A stretch of 64,000 bases of DNA, from NCBI RefSeq assembly GCF_030733205.1, contig NZ_JASHJL010000017.1:48742-112741 (forward strand), in the 5' to 3' direction. Every line of letters starts with the position of its first letter. Positions within the stretch are counted from its first letter, which is position 1. The notes below the pieces were generated by a model that searched no databases, was not told the DNA's origin, and was given only the letters and a program-made list of their open reading frames with translations. This document shows, one piece after another, positions 18,607 through 27,831 of this stretch. Position numbers and translations under genes: made by a program. This DNA is from Mameliella sp. MMSF_3455 (GTDB taxonomy: Bacteria; Pseudomonadota; Alphaproteobacteria; Rhodobacterales; Rhodobacteraceae).

Positions 18607-18623
18607 ATGGGTCAATGACCCAT
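18607..18623. promoter_or_regulatory. 17-base perfect palindrome (operator candidate)
   Basis: ATGGGTCA-A-TGACCCAT, an 8-base perfect inverted repeat with one central base. It lies in the 92-base gap between the MBL gene and the hydroxylase gene, 28 bases upstream of the hydroxylase start. Its size and symmetry suit a MarR dimer. Confidence 0.55.
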
Positions 18624-18671
18624 CCAACGCATGGGGTGGCAGACGGGCGCGCCATGCACGCCCGTCGCCGC

Positions 18672-19622
18672 TCAGCCTTGCAGCGCGCTCCACATTTCCT
18701 TGTCGCGTTCCGCCGTCCAGACACGGGGCGTGTCGATGCCGCGGGCCTCGTCGTAGGCGCGGGCAACGTTGAACGGCAGGCAGTGTTCGTAGATCGCGTA
18801 GTCCTTGAACTTGGGGTCGCATTCGGCGCGCACCGCGTCCCAGGCCTCTTTCAGCGAACCGCCCCGGCCCACGACCTTTTCCACCGGCTTGTAGGTCGAA
18901 CGGACGAAATCCTCGGTCGCTGCGATGGCCTTGGCGACCATCTCCGGTCCGACCAGCGCGTCGCCCCGGCCCGGCGCAATCGCCTGCGGCTCGAACGCGG
19001 CGATATTGGCGAGCGTTTCGCCCCAGTCGTTGAAATGGCCATCGCCGCAGTAGCAGGCCGAGTGGTATTCGACGATGTCGCCGGTGAACATGACCTCTTG
19101 GTCGGGCACCCAGATCACCGCGTCACCGGCGGTATGCGCGCGGCCAAGGTGCATGATGTCCACACGGCGGTTTCCGAGGTAGACGGTCATCGAGTCCGAG
19201 AAGGTGGTGGTGGGCCAGGTCAGGCCGGGGATTTCCTCGTGCCCCTGGAACAGGCGGGGGAAGCGGTCGAACTCGCTGTCCCAGTCCTCCTGCCCGCGTT
19301 CGGCCACCATCGAGCGGGCCACGTCGGACATGATGATTTCCCGCGCACCATAGGCCGAGGCGCCCAGAACGCGGACCGCGTGGTAATGGGTCAGCACGAG
19401 GTGGGAAATCGGCTTGTCGGTGACTTCGCGGACGTGTTCGATCACCTTGCGGGCCAGGCGCGGCGTGGCCTGCGCCTCGACGATCATCACGCTGTCGTCC
19501 CCGATGATGACGCCGGTGTTGGGATCGCCCTCGGCGGTAAAGGCGTAGAGCCCCTCGCCAACCTGGGTGAACGAGGTATTCTTCTCTTCCATGTCTCCGG
19601 CGGATGCAAAGGCTTTGGTCAT
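18672..19622 (-). CDS. MBL-fold hydrolase with atypical metal motif
   Basis: 316 residues of metallo-beta-lactamase fold. The usual THxHxDH motif reads LTHYHAVRVLG, keeping the two first His but replacing Asp and the third His by Val and Arg. Other ligand candidates are GRAHTAGDA and FTGDIVEYHS. Such proteins occur beside aromatic hydroxylases and may open or hydrolyse a pathway intermediate, but no activity can be assigned. GAGGGAAC precedes the ATG. It is first in the operon and only 56 bases from the divergent DUF2585 gene. Confidence 0.83.
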   Translation of the reverse strand: MTKAFASAGDMEEKNTSFTQVGEGLYAFTAEGDPNTGVIIGDDSVMIVEAQATPRLARKVIEHVREVTDKPISHLVLTHYHAVRVLGASAYGAREIIMSDVARSMVAERGQEDWDSEFDRFPRLFQGHEEIPGLTWPTTTFSDSMTVYLGNRRVDIMHLGRAHTAGDAVIWVPDQEVMFTGDIVEYHSACYCGDGHFNDWGETLANIAAFEPQAIAPGRGDALVGPEMVAKAIAATEDFVRSTYKPVEKVVGRGGSLKEAWDAVRAECDPKFKDYAIYEHCLPFNVARAYDEARGIDTPRVWTAERDKEMWSALQG

Positions 19623-19678
19623 TGGTTCCCTCTCATGTCTCTGGACGCACTTGCGTCTTTGTGATTCCATCTCGGGTC

Positions 19679-20242
19679 ATGAGCAACGCCCAGCGACCCG
19701 TCCTGATATTTCTTTTCGTGACCACCCTCATGGCGGCCACGCTGTTCCTGATGGGGCGCGATCCGATCTGTCCCTGCGGGTATGTGTCCCTCTGGACAGG
19801 GCCGGACGCCGCGCCGCGCGAGGGCAGCCAGCACCTCTTCGATCTCTACTCGCCCAGCCACCTGATCCACGGTCTGATCTTCTACGGTGTCTTGGCACTG
19901 GTCGCCCGCCGTCTCAGCCTGAACCTGCGGCTGGGGATCGCGCTGGTGGTCGAGGCGGGCTGGGAGATCCTCGAAAACACGCCGATGGTGATCGAACGCT
20001 ATCGCGCGGTGACGGTGTCCCTGGATTACAACGGCGACAGCATCATCAACTCGGTCTTCGACGTGATCGCGATGGTCGTGGGGTTCTACCTTGCCCGATG
20101 GATCCCGATCTGGGCCAGCGTTCTGGTGGCGCTGGGGTTCGAGGTGCTGACCATCGCGTTGATCCGCGATGGTCTGGCCCTGAACATCCTGATGCTGTTC
20201 TGGCCCACCGAGGCGGTGCTCCAGTGGCAGCAGGGCGGCTGA
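19679..20242 (+). CDS. DUF2585 (UPF0314) integral membrane protein
   Basis: 187 residues with four to five hydrophobic segments and the conserved family signatures DPICPCGYVSLW, HLIHGLIFYG and WEILENTPMVIERYR. The family is widespread in alphaproteobacteria; its function is unknown. It is the only rightward gene within this otherwise leftward block and nearly abuts the fahA stop (3 bases), so it looks independent of the catabolic operons. Confidence 0.85.
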   Translation: MSNAQRPVLIFLFVTTLMAATLFLMGRDPICPCGYVSLWTGPDAAPREGSQHLFDLYSPSHLIHGLIFYGVLALVARRLSLNLRLGIALVVEAGWEILENTPMVIERYRAVTVSLDYNGDSIINSVFDVIAMVVGFYLARWIPIWASVLVALGFEVLTIALIRDGLALNILMLFWPTEAVLQWQQGG

Positions 20243-20244
20243 CA

Positions 20245-21510
20245 TCAGCCCCGGCCCTGGTAAGGATCGTCGAGCGCCGGCAGCACCTTGCCGGTGCATT
20301 CCCCGAACCCGATGCGATAGCCGTCCCCCAGGGCCGCGCCGCGCAGGGTCAGCGTGTCGCCATCTTCAAGGAAGCTGCGTGTTTCGCCGGTCTCCAGCGT
20401 GATCGGCTCCTTGCCGCCCCAGGCCAGTTCCAGCAGCGCGCCGCGCGCGTCCTTGTCCGGGCCGGAAATCGTGCCGGACCCCAGCAGATCACCCACGGAC
20501 ATGGGGCAGCCGGAGGTCGTGTGATGGGCCAGTTGCTGCGCCGAAGAGTAATACATCTCGCGATAGTTGGTCCGCGCGATGACCGTCTCGGGTTTGCCTT
20601 CGGGCGCAAGGCCCACTTCCAGCTGGATGTCATAGAGCATCGGGCCGGGTTCACGCAGGTAGGGCAGCAACTCGCGCTCACGCTCGGGGGTCGAGGTGCG
20701 GAACGGCTCCAGCGCCGCCTTGGGTACGATCCAGGGACTGATCGTGGTGGCCGTCGCCTTGGCCTGGAAGGGGCCGAGCGGCTGATATTCCCAGGCCTGG
20801 ATGTCGCGGGCCGACCAGTCGTTCAGCAGGACATAGCCAAAGATCATCTCGTCGGCTTCGCCCACCGTCACCGGCCCTTCGGAGTCCTGGCCCACGATGG
20901 CGCCCATCTCCAGCTCCAGGTCAAACCGTTTGCAGGGCGCAAAGACCGGCAACTCGGCATCCGGTGCCTTGAGCTGACCCCAGGGCCGCCGCACATCGGT
21001 GCCGGACACCACGACCGAGGACGCCCGCCCGTTGTAGCCGATGGGGATCGACAACCAGTTCGGCGGCAGCGCGTTTTCCGCCCCTCGGAACATGGTCCCG
21101 ACATTTGTGGCGTGGTTCTTCGAGGCGTAGAAATCGGTATATTCGCTGACCGCGAAGGGCATCAGCATCTCGGCCCCCGCTTGCGGGACAAGGAAGGCTG
21201 CCAGCCCTCCAGCATCCGGCGCACCCTCGGCCAGCATTTCGGTCACGGTTTCGCGGAAGGCAGCCCAGGCGGCGGGGCCCAGCGCCATGAACTCGGTCCA
21301 GTCACCGAAGAAGAAGACCTCCTCCTCGGCATCCAGCGAGAGCAGGCCCTCGGCCTCCAGCGCGGTGACGTCGAGGATCTTCTCGCCGATGGCGATACCG
21401 CAATGGGCCTCGCCGTCCGCCGCGCGGAAACTGCCGCAGGGCAGGTTGTTGAGCGGGAAATCCGTGTCGGGGGAGTTGGCTGACTCCACCCAGGAGCGTT
21501 TCAGGGGCAT
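20245..21510 (-). CDS. fahA: Fumarylacetoacetase
   Basis: 421 residues, the usual length. It hydrolyses 4-fumarylacetoacetate to fumarate and acetoacetate, the last step of homogentisate/tyrosine breakdown. Visible signatures are DFYASKNHATNVGTMFRG with the catalytic His, the metal ligands in LELEMGAIVG, LNDWSARDIQAWEYQPLGPF and GTISGPD near the C-terminus. It lies 93 bases downstream of hmgA on the same strand. AGGA precedes the ATG. Confidence 0.97.
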   Translation of the reverse strand: MPLKRSWVESANSPDTDFPLNNLPCGSFRAADGEAHCGIAIGEKILDVTALEAEGLLSLDAEEEVFFFGDWTEFMALGPAAWAAFRETVTEMLAEGAPDAGGLAAFLVPQAGAEMLMPFAVSEYTDFYASKNHATNVGTMFRGAENALPPNWLSIPIGYNGRASSVVVSGTDVRRPWGQLKAPDAELPVFAPCKRFDLELEMGAIVGQDSEGPVTVGEADEMIFGYVLLNDWSARDIQAWEYQPLGPFQAKATATTISPWIVPKAALEPFRTSTPERERELLPYLREPGPMLYDIQLEVGLAPEGKPETVIARTNYREMYYSSAQQLAHHTTSGCPMSVGDLLGSGTISGPDKDARGALLELAWGGKEPITLETGETRSFLEDGDTLTLRGAALGDGYRIGFGECTGKVLPALDDPYQGRG

Positions 21511-21603
21511 ATGGTGTCCTGTTCGTTCGAGGTGTGGCGGGGCAAGCCCGACCTTGCGCTGGTGTCGCGGCTTGTGTTGCAGGGCTGGGGGCAGATACCC
21601 CCC

Positions 21604-22956
21604 TTACTTTTTACCCGGAGTGCCGTCGAATTTCTTTTCCAGGCTGTCCCAGCAGTCGATGTAATCGTCCTGCAGCGGCGCCTCTTTCCCGGCGAACTGG
21701 GTCAGGTGCTGCGGAAAGCGGGTTTCGAACATGAAGGACATGGTGTTGTCTAGTTTCTCGGGCCCGAGGTTGGAATTCGAGGCGCCTTCGAATGCGTTCC
21801 GGTCCGGACCGTGGGGCAGCATCATGTTGTGCAGGCTCATGCCACCGGGGACAAAACCCTGCGGCTTGGCGTCGTACTGGCCGTAGATGTTGCCCATCAG
21901 CTCGGACATGATGTTCTTGTGGTACCAGGGCGGGCGGAAGGTGTTTTCCGCCACCATCCAGCGCTCGCGGAACAGCACGAAGTCGATGTTCGCGGTCCCC
22001 GGCACGCCCGAAGGCGCGGTCAGAACGGTAAAGATCGAGGGGTCGGGGTGGTCGAAGAGGATCGCGCCGACAGGGCAATAGGTGCGCAGGTCGTACTTGT
22101 AGGGCGCGTAGTTGCCGTGCCAGGCGACCACGTCCAGCGGGCTTTGCGGGATCTTGGTCTCGTGGAACTGGCCGCACCACTTGACGGTCAGGGTCGAGGG
22201 CACCTCGCGGTCTTCGAAGGCCGCCACGGGCGCCTTGAAGTCGCGCGGGTTGGCCAGGCAGTTGGCGCCGATCGGCCCGCGGCCCGGCAGCTCGAACTTC
22301 TGGCCGTAGTTTTCGCAGACGAAGCCGCGGCAGGGACCTTCGAGCACTTCGACACGGTAGACGAGCCCGCGCGGGATGATGGCGATTTCCTTGGGCTCTA
22401 TGTCGATCACGCCCAGTTCGGTGGCAAAGCGCAGCTTGCCTTCCTGCGGCACCACCAGAAGCTCGCTGTCGGCGGAGAAGAAATAGGCATCCTGCATCGA
22501 CTCGGTGACGAGGTAGATATGACTGGCCATGCCGACCTGCGTGTTCACGTCGCCGGCGGTGGTCATGGTGCGCATGCCGGTCAGCCATGTCAGCCCGTCC
22601 TGCGTCGGCACCGGGTCCCAGCGGTATTGGCCCAGGCTGATGACATCCGGATCGACGTTCGGCGCGCTCTTCCAGTAGGGCAGGTCGATCTTGGTGTAGC
22701 GGGCCGAATGCTTGACCGAGGGGCGGATGCGATAGGTCCAGGTCCGCTCTGGCGGATTTGCGGTAAAGGCCGTGCCGGACAGCTGTTCACCGTAGAGGCC
22801 ATAGTTGCATTTCTGCGGGCTGTTCATGCCCTGCGGCAGCGCGTCGGGCAGGGCCTCTGTCTCGAAATCGTTGGCCCAGCCGGGCATGTAGCCGTCATGC
22901 GTGCCGGTCGTGCCGGTGGCGCGGATCATGCCTTGCGGCAGTTCGTGGCGGGTCAT
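21604..22956 (-). CDS. hmgA: Homogentisate 1,2-dioxygenase
   Basis: 450 residues. It opens the homogentisate ring with O2 to give 4-maleylacetoacetate. The Fe(II) ligands are seen in [14 protein letters not shown] (His and Glu six residues apart) and [14 protein letters not shown]; other signatures are [12 protein letters not shown] and GQYRWDP. GGGAGG precedes the ATG. It is first of the hmgA-fahA operon, driven by a TTGACA promoter in the divergent region shared with maiA. Confidence 0.98.
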   Translation of the reverse strand: MTRHELPQGMIRATGTTGTHDGYMPGWANDFETEALPDALPQGMNSPQKCNYGLYGEQLSGTAFTANPPERTWTYRIRPSVKHSARYTKIDLPYWKSAPNVDPDVISLGQYRWDPVPTQDGLTWLTGMRTMTTAGDVNTQVGMASHIYLVTESMQDAYFFSADSELLVVPQEGKLRFATELGVIDIEPKEIAIIPRGLVYRVEVLEGPCRGFVCENYGQKFELPGRGPIGANCLANPRDFKAPVAAFEDREVPSTLTVKWCGQFHETKIPQSPLDVVAWHGNYAPYKYDLRTYCPVGAILFDHPDPSIFTVLTAPSGVPGTANIDFVLFRERWMVAENTFRPPWYHKNIMSELMGNIYGQYDAKPQGFVPGGMSLHNMMLPHGPDRNAFEGASNSNLGPEKLDNTMSFMFETRFPQHLTQFAGKEAPLQDDYIDCWDSLEKKFDGTPGKK

Positions 22957-23002
22957 GTCGTACCTCCCTGGTGCGGTGAGAGCCGGATTCGGTCTTGCCG
23001 CC

Positions 23003-23031
23003 AATATTTGTTGCATCTGCAATGATGTCAA
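23003..23031 (-). promoter_or_regulatory. hmgA promoter with palindrome in the spacer
   Basis: On the minus strand there is TTGACA (23026-23031), a 17-base spacer and AATATT (23003-23008). Inside the spacer is TTGCA-GA-TGCAA (23011-23022 on the plus strand TTGCATCTGCAA), a perfect inverted repeat. A repressor bound there would block RNA polymerase, and the same site could affect divergent maiA. No dedicated regulator gene adjoins; the MarR at 16244 is the nearest candidate. Confidence 0.6.
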
Positions 23032-23103
23032 GTTAATCGTTGCGAATGATACCAATCCGGCAGAGCCTTGCCGTGGTCCCCGATCCCTTGAGGGAGGTTT
23101 CCC

Positions 23104-23721
23104 ATGATCCGACTGTTCGATTACTGGCGCTCGACGGCCAGCTACCGCGTGCGCATCGCGCTGGGCCTTGCCGGGCTGGAGTGGGAGAGCCTGCCGGTTG
23201 ACCTGGTCGAAGGGGCGCAGCGCGCGGATGAGCACCTAGAGCGGAACCCGCAAGGACTGGTGCCGGTACTGGAAATCGACGGACTTAGGCTGACGCAATC
23301 GCTGTCCATCCTCGAGTATCTCGACGAGACACGGGGTTTGGGCCTCTTGCCCGAAGACGCGGGCGCGCGGGCAAGGGTGCGCGGGCTGGCGCAGGCTATC
23401 GCGATGGAGATTCACGCGGTCTGCAACCTGCGCGTGGCGAAACATGCGGTGGCCCGATCCAATGGCGGGATCACGATGGAAAGCTGGATGCAGGCCTTCA
23501 TCGGTCCGGGGCTGGCCGCGGTGGAAGAAATGCTGGACGGAGGGGGTACATGCTTGGGCCAGGACCTCACGCTGGCCGACGTCTGTCTGATCCCGCAACT
23601 CTACAACGCACATCGCTGGGGGGTTCCCCTCGATGATCTGCCAAAGATCCGGCGGGTCGAGGCGGCGCTGTCCGATCATCCTGCCTTTGCCGCCGCCCAT
23701 CCGGACCGCGTGGCGCATTAG
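23104..23721 (+). CDS. maiA: Maleylacetoacetate isomerase (zeta-class GST)
   Basis: 205 residues. The glutathione-dependent enzyme isomerises maleylacetoacetate to fumarylacetoacetate. The zeta-class active-site motif is [15 protein letters not shown] near residue 11, followed by [13 protein letters not shown] and the C-terminal [19 protein letters not shown]. It is divergent from hmgA, with which it shares a 147-base promoter region; GAGGGAGG lies 6 bases before the ATG. It completes the three-step homogentisate route with fahA. Confidence 0.95.
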   Translation: MIRLFDYWRSTASYRVRIALGLAGLEWESLPVDLVEGAQRADEHLERNPQGLVPVLEIDGLRLTQSLSILEYLDETRGLGLLPEDAGARARVRGLAQAIAMEIHAVCNLRVAKHAVARSNGGITMESWMQAFIGPGLAAVEEMLDGGGTCLGQDLTLADVCLIPQLYNAHRWGVPLDDLPKIRRVEAALSDHPAFAAAHPDRVAH

Positions 23722-23987
23722 GTCCTGGTGGCCCGGTCCGAGATCAGTGCCCCTGCGCGCATCATGAGATACTGCCGCGCCAGGTTCTGGCGCGGTTCCT
23801 GTGAACGGCGATCCTGATCCACAGCTTTGTCGGGGAGTATTTTCTGCGCAACCGCATGGCCGATTGGAGAAAGCCATTGGCGACCGCACCCTCCTGAGCC
23901 GCTGACACGGCGGGTCGACCGACCCCGCGCTTTCCTCTACCGTCCTGACCAAAGTGTTTGGTTCAGGGCATCGAGAGGAGCAGGCGC

Positions 23988-26900
23988 ATGTCGCGACTCC
24001 GGCGGATTCGGGGTGCGGGTCTGGTTTTTGCAGGGGCGGTCGGACTTTGTGGCGCCGCTTTGGCGCAGGGGTTGCCGCTGTTCGACGGGGCGGACTTCGA
24101 TCGTCTGGTCATGCAGGTGCCCGAACGGGACCGTGATCGGATCGAGGCCAGCGGCGCCAAGCCGATCCTCCGCTACACGGCGCCCACCGTAATCCGTCGC
24201 GCCGGGCGGGCCGTGGGGCAGGTCCGGGTGGCGGTCGAGACCGAGGCCGGGCCGGCGGTCGTGGCCTGCACGGGTGTCCTGATTGCCGAGAACCTGGTGC
24301 TGACGGCCTTTCGATGTGTGCCGGGCGTTCTGGCCGAGCCGGACCTTGCCGCGCGGGGGCCAAAGCGGATCACGGGGGTGGATTTCGTCACCGGCTTTGA
24401 CGCGCCTCGGGTTGAGGAGCAGGGGCAGCGGGTCGCGCTTGATCCCCAGCCCCTGGAGGCAGATGCGGATCTGGGGTTTGCGGTGCTGCGGGCGGATGGG
24501 CGTCCGGGGGCACGGGGCGCCATGCTTGGGCTCGATCCGCCGGTTCCGACGGAAGGGATGCCGCTGACAATCCTTGGCCACCCCTTCGGAATGTCGAAAC
24601 AGGTGGTCCGCGAGGGCTGTGCCCTGCGTGGGGCCGTCACCGAGGGCGGTCGGCTGACGTATGGTTGCGCGACCTTTTCCGGACACGCCGGGTCGCCCGT
24701 TCTGGACGGCGATGGGCGGATGATCGGCCTGCACCTGCAGGAAGAGCCGCGTGCGACCGGCGGGCGCGGCGTCACGACCGCCGCCATGCTGGACGCCTCC
24801 GGTTTCCTGCGCGCGGTGGCCGCGGGAGAGGACTGTGATGGCCGGGCCGCCCTGCGCTGCGGATCCGGGACCGCTGCGGGTCCCAAGCCTGTTGTAGCTG
24901 CCGAAGCCGCAGAACCCACGCCTCTCCCGGATCCGGCCAAGCCCCCCGATGTCGAGAGCGTGGAGCCTGACGAAGCACGCGAAGACCCGGTCGATGTTTT
25001 CCCGGTGGGACTCGGACCGGATGGTCCGGCGGTCTTCGGTGTTGCGCTACCCTATCTGCCGCCGGGAACCGGGGTCGAACTGTTGACCGGACCGCTGGGC
25101 GATCTGGACGGTTCCGGGGGCCTGTTGGCCGCCGGTCAGGGGATTGCCGCAACACTCACAGACATCGGTGCGGGGCACTCCGCACTCTCCCTCTGGCGGT
25201 TGGAGGATGGTGCTTTGCTGGCCCGACGATTCCTGCCGAAGGGTGTCCGGGCGCTTGCACTCAGCCGGGATGGCGGGCGTCTCGCCTTGGCGCGGGACGG
25301 TGAGATCGAGGTCCAGGACCTGCCGCTGATGGAGGTCACGGGGCGCTTTCCTTCCGAAGGCTCCGGCGAAGTCACGCACATGGCGCTGTCCGCGGATGGC
25401 GCGCGTCTGGCCTTGGCCCAAGGCGATGCGGTCTCGCTCTGGCAGGTATCGGATGGGGCGCTCCTGTGGACCACGACGGCAGGGGAGGGGCCTGTCGGGG
25501 CGGTGACCTTCAACGCAGAGGGGGACATACTGGCCCTGGCGGGGGCGGAGACTGTCAGTCTGCACAAGGTCACGGATGGCGCGGTCTTGCAGCGAATGCA
25601 GACCGCGATGCCCGTCGACAGGCTGACTTTCCTTCCCGACGGCGATCTGGTGGGGGGGACTCCCAAGGGGCGTGGGTATCGTTGGAACGTCTCCAGCGGT
25701 CAGGTGGCCGGACGGATCGGTGGCGCAGGCGGGGCGACCCTGTTGGGACCGGTCGGCCCGGATGGGCTTGCCATGCAGGATCGCGTCAGCGGCGAGGTTC
25801 GGATTTACGGGCCGGAGGGCACTGTTCGGAACAGGCTCGCCGGTCGGCGGTTTGGCCTCGCGGTCCTTGAGCCCGGCGGCGCCCGGCTGTTCGGCCATGT
25901 GGCCAAACCGCAGCCCGCTGCGGTGCTTGCAGACCTGGTAACGGGGCAGTTCCTGCGCCAGACGCCGCACCAGGCCGACGCGATCACGACACTGGCCTTC
26001 AGTCCCGACAGCACGCGCCTGGCGCTGGGCGGATCTGAAGGTGTGCCGCTGCAGGTCTGGGCCTGGGAGGACGGGCAGGTCACCTTTCGTGCGGACGAGG
26101 ATCAGGGGCCCGCGGCCTCGGCGTGGCAACCGAATGGGGCCGGGCTGGCCGCGGAAGGTCCGAACGGCCAGCCCCTTCAGTTGGTGGATTTCGGCGGCGA
26201 GACCCGGACTGTTGACCTGCCCGGAGATGTCCACGCTTTGCGGTTTGATCCGACGGGCGCCTATCTGGCGCGGAGCGATGCGCGGAACCGGCTCACCTTG
26301 CTGGACGCGGCCAACGGCGCGGTGTTGCTGGAGATCGCGGGGGAACATGTGTCTTTCTCACGCGATGGTCAGGTTCTGGCCGTGGCGCGAAATACGCCGA
26401 AACCGGAGATCGCCCTGATCGACCCGGGCACGGGTGAACGTGGTCAGCTCTTTCAGATGCCGTTTGCCCGGGTCGGTCCACTGGGCTTTCGCGGCGCATC
26501 ACAAGAGGTGGTGGCGGTGGTGCAGGGGCGGAGTGTCGCGGCGCCCTGGATGCTTGCCCTGTGGAACGTCGAGGACGGCAGCTTGGTCCGCCGCTTTGGC
26601 CAGCTGGACAGCCCTCCGCGCGCGATGGCCGTCAGCCCGGACGGGCGCTTCGTCGCCGTGGCAGCGGAAGGCAGCCCTGAGGTCCTGTTGTGGGACATGT
26701 CGGTAGGGCGTTTCCTCTGGCGGCTGGAGACGGGCGGCGCCGAGGTTCGGGCACTGGATTTCACCCCTGACGGCTTGCGGATTGCAGCCGCTCTGGCACC
26801 GGGGGGCGTGGTGCTTTGGGACATGATCGATGGCCAGGTCAAGGCGCGGCTGGCGGTCTATCCCGACGGGACGGCGGCGCAGGTTGGCGCAACGCTTTTC

Positions 26901-27242
26901 CTGTCCGACCCGGCCATGCTGGACCGCGCCGCGGTGCGTCTGCCCGACGGCACCTTTCTGCCCGCTCGCCAGGTGCTGCGGGAGGGGTTGCCCGATTTCG
27001 TGCCTGCGGATCTGCCGCTGGCGGAACAGGTTCAGGTCCTGCTGGGTCGACTGCGCGAAGGGGACGAGGATGCGCGGCTGTTGCTGGTCGACGGGCGGGC
27101 GCTGGCCTTTGACCTAGAGTTCCGCAAGGAGATGCAGCGCCAGCTCAAGGCCGGGGAGTTTTACACCGGCCCCATAGATGGAGACATCGGCCGGGGCAGC
27201 CGACGCGCGCTGCAATTGTTTGCGATCGAAGGGGTGGACTAG
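23988..27242 (+). CDS. Exported pseudo-protease / WD40 propeller / peptidoglycan-binding fusion
   Basis: 1084 residues. A signal peptide (about 1-26, LVFAGAVGLCGAALAQG) is followed by a trypsin-like domain (about 75-285), a Pro/Glu linker (about 310-350), a long WD40-like region (about 380-960, repeats such as VRALALSRDGGRLALARDG and LALWNVEDGSLVRRFG) and a C-terminal PG_binding_1-like tail (LKAGEFYTGPIDGDIGRGSR). In the protease domain the catalytic His is Arg109 (LTAFRCV) and the catalytic Ser is Ala234 (GHAGSPV), so it should be proteolytically inactive. The ATG at 23988 follows GAGAGGAG. It stands alone, and no partner is obvious. Confidence 0.85.
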   Translation: MSRLRRIRGAGLVFAGAVGLCGAALAQGLPLFDGADFDRLVMQVPERDRDRIEASGAKPILRYTAPTVIRRAGRAVGQVRVAVETEAGPAVVACTGVLIAENLVLTAFRCVPGVLAEPDLAARGPKRITGVDFVTGFDAPRVEEQGQRVALDPQPLEADADLGFAVLRADGRPGARGAMLGLDPPVPTEGMPLTILGHPFGMSKQVVREGCALRGAVTEGGRLTYGCATFSGHAGSPVLDGDGRMIGLHLQEEPRATGGRGVTTAAMLDASGFLRAVAAGEDCDGRAALRCGSGTAAGPKPVVAAEAAEPTPLPDPAKPPDVESVEPDEAREDPVDVFPVGLGPDGPAVFGVALPYLPPGTGVELLTGPLGDLDGSGGLLAAGQGIAATLTDIGAGHSALSLWRLEDGALLARRFLPKGVRALALSRDGGRLALARDGEIEVQDLPLMEVTGRFPSEGSGEVTHMALSADGARLALAQGDAVSLWQVSDGALLWTTTAGEGPVGAVTFNAEGDILALAGAETVSLHKVTDGAVLQRMQTAMPVDRLTFLPDGDLVGGTPKGRGYRWNVSSGQVAGRIGGAGGATLLGPVGPDGLAMQDRVSGEVRIYGPEGTVRNRLAGRRFGLAVLEPGGARLFGHVAKPQPAAVLADLVTGQFLRQTPHQADAITTLAFSPDSTRLALGGSEGVPLQVWAWEDGQVTFRADEDQGPAASAWQPNGAGLAAEGPNGQPLQLVDFGGETRTVDLPGDVHALRFDPTGAYLARSDARNRLTLLDAANGAVLLEIAGEHVSFSRDGQVLAVARNTPKPEIALIDPGTGERGQLFQMPFARVGPLGFRGASQEVVAVVQGRSVAAPWMLALWNVEDGSLVRRFGQLDSPPRAMAVSPDGRFVAVAAEGSPEVLLWDMSVGRFLWRLETGGAEVRALDFTPDGLRIAAALAPGGVVLWDMIDGQVKARLAVYPDGTAAQVGATLFLSDPAMLDRAAVRLPDGTFLPARQVLREGLPDFVPADLPLAEQVQVLLGRLREGDEDARLLLVDGRALAFDLEFRKEMQRQLKAGEFYTGPIDGDIGRGSRRALQLFAIEGVD

Positions 27243-27273
27243 GAAGGGGCCAAGCGCCTGTCAGTTGCCAGCC

Positions 27274-27465
27274 TCAGGCCTTCGCATCCGGCCCCTCCCG
27301 GCGCAGGTTGCGCCTGTCCGCGAAGATGAGGCGCCCGGTCAGTTCCGACCGGGCCACCCGGCGCACCTGTTCGGCCCTGCGCAGGATCGCGTCATCCTGT
27401 TGCCAATCGGCAAAGGCTCCGGCGTCATGCAGCAGGGCCATGACTTCATCATAGAGATCGTCCAT
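27274..27465 (-). CDS. Small hypothetical protein
   Basis: 63 residues, Arg- and Asp-rich, predicted helical (DEVMALLHDAGAFADWQQDD, then RRAEQVRRVARSELTGR). A purine-rich GGGGGCG precedes the ATG. It lies 53 bases downstream of another small gene on the same strand, so the two could be one transcript. I do not recognise the family. Confidence 0.5.
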   Translation of the reverse strand: MDDLYDEVMALLHDAGAFADWQQDDAILRRAEQVRRVARSELTGRLIFADRRNLRREGPDAKA

Positions 27466-27518
27466 ATACGCCCCCGGGTTCAGCCCTTCAACGCTGGCCG
27501 GTCCAGGTGAAGACCGGG

Positions 27519-27704
27519 TTAAAACGTATGGATCGGGGCGGGCGCCTGCGCTTCGGCAAAGCCGTGCGCCGCGGCCAGGGGCAGGGCCGAGGCGCGCAGT
27601 TCCTGCGCCAGTGCGCGCAGGGATTTCGCTGTCTCGTAAAAGCCTTGCGCCTCGCAATTGGTGGCCGACTGGATTGCGCGTTCGATGAGATCTTTGGGGT
27701 ACAT
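27519..27704 (-). CDS. Small hypothetical protein
   Basis: 61 residues, mainly helical (LIERAIQSATNCEAQGFYET, then AKSLRALAQELRASALPL). A strong AAGGAAG lies 6 bases before the ATG, and an AT-rich stretch with T runs lies just upstream, consistent with a promoter. It resembles the short helical proteins common in Rhodobacteraceae. No function can be assigned; the pairing with the gene at 27274 is by position only. Confidence 0.55.
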   Translation of the reverse strand: MYPKDLIERAIQSATNCEAQGFYETAKSLRALAQELRASALPLAAAHGFAEAQAPAPIHTF

Positions 27705-27831
27705 ATTTTGCTTCCTTACCGCTCGATTTTTTTCATCAAAATGACATTTTCCCCTTAATGAGGCGTTAATCTGGATGACGTCCCGGTAAAAAAGACCGCG
27801 AATGATCGGCGGGTGTCCGGCGCACGGCGGG

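Noticed and set aside
21586..21604. Short GGGGG/CCCCC hairpin between fahA and hmgA as a terminator
   Set aside because: It has a stem of about five bases, no U tract, and lies between two genes that should be cotranscribed.
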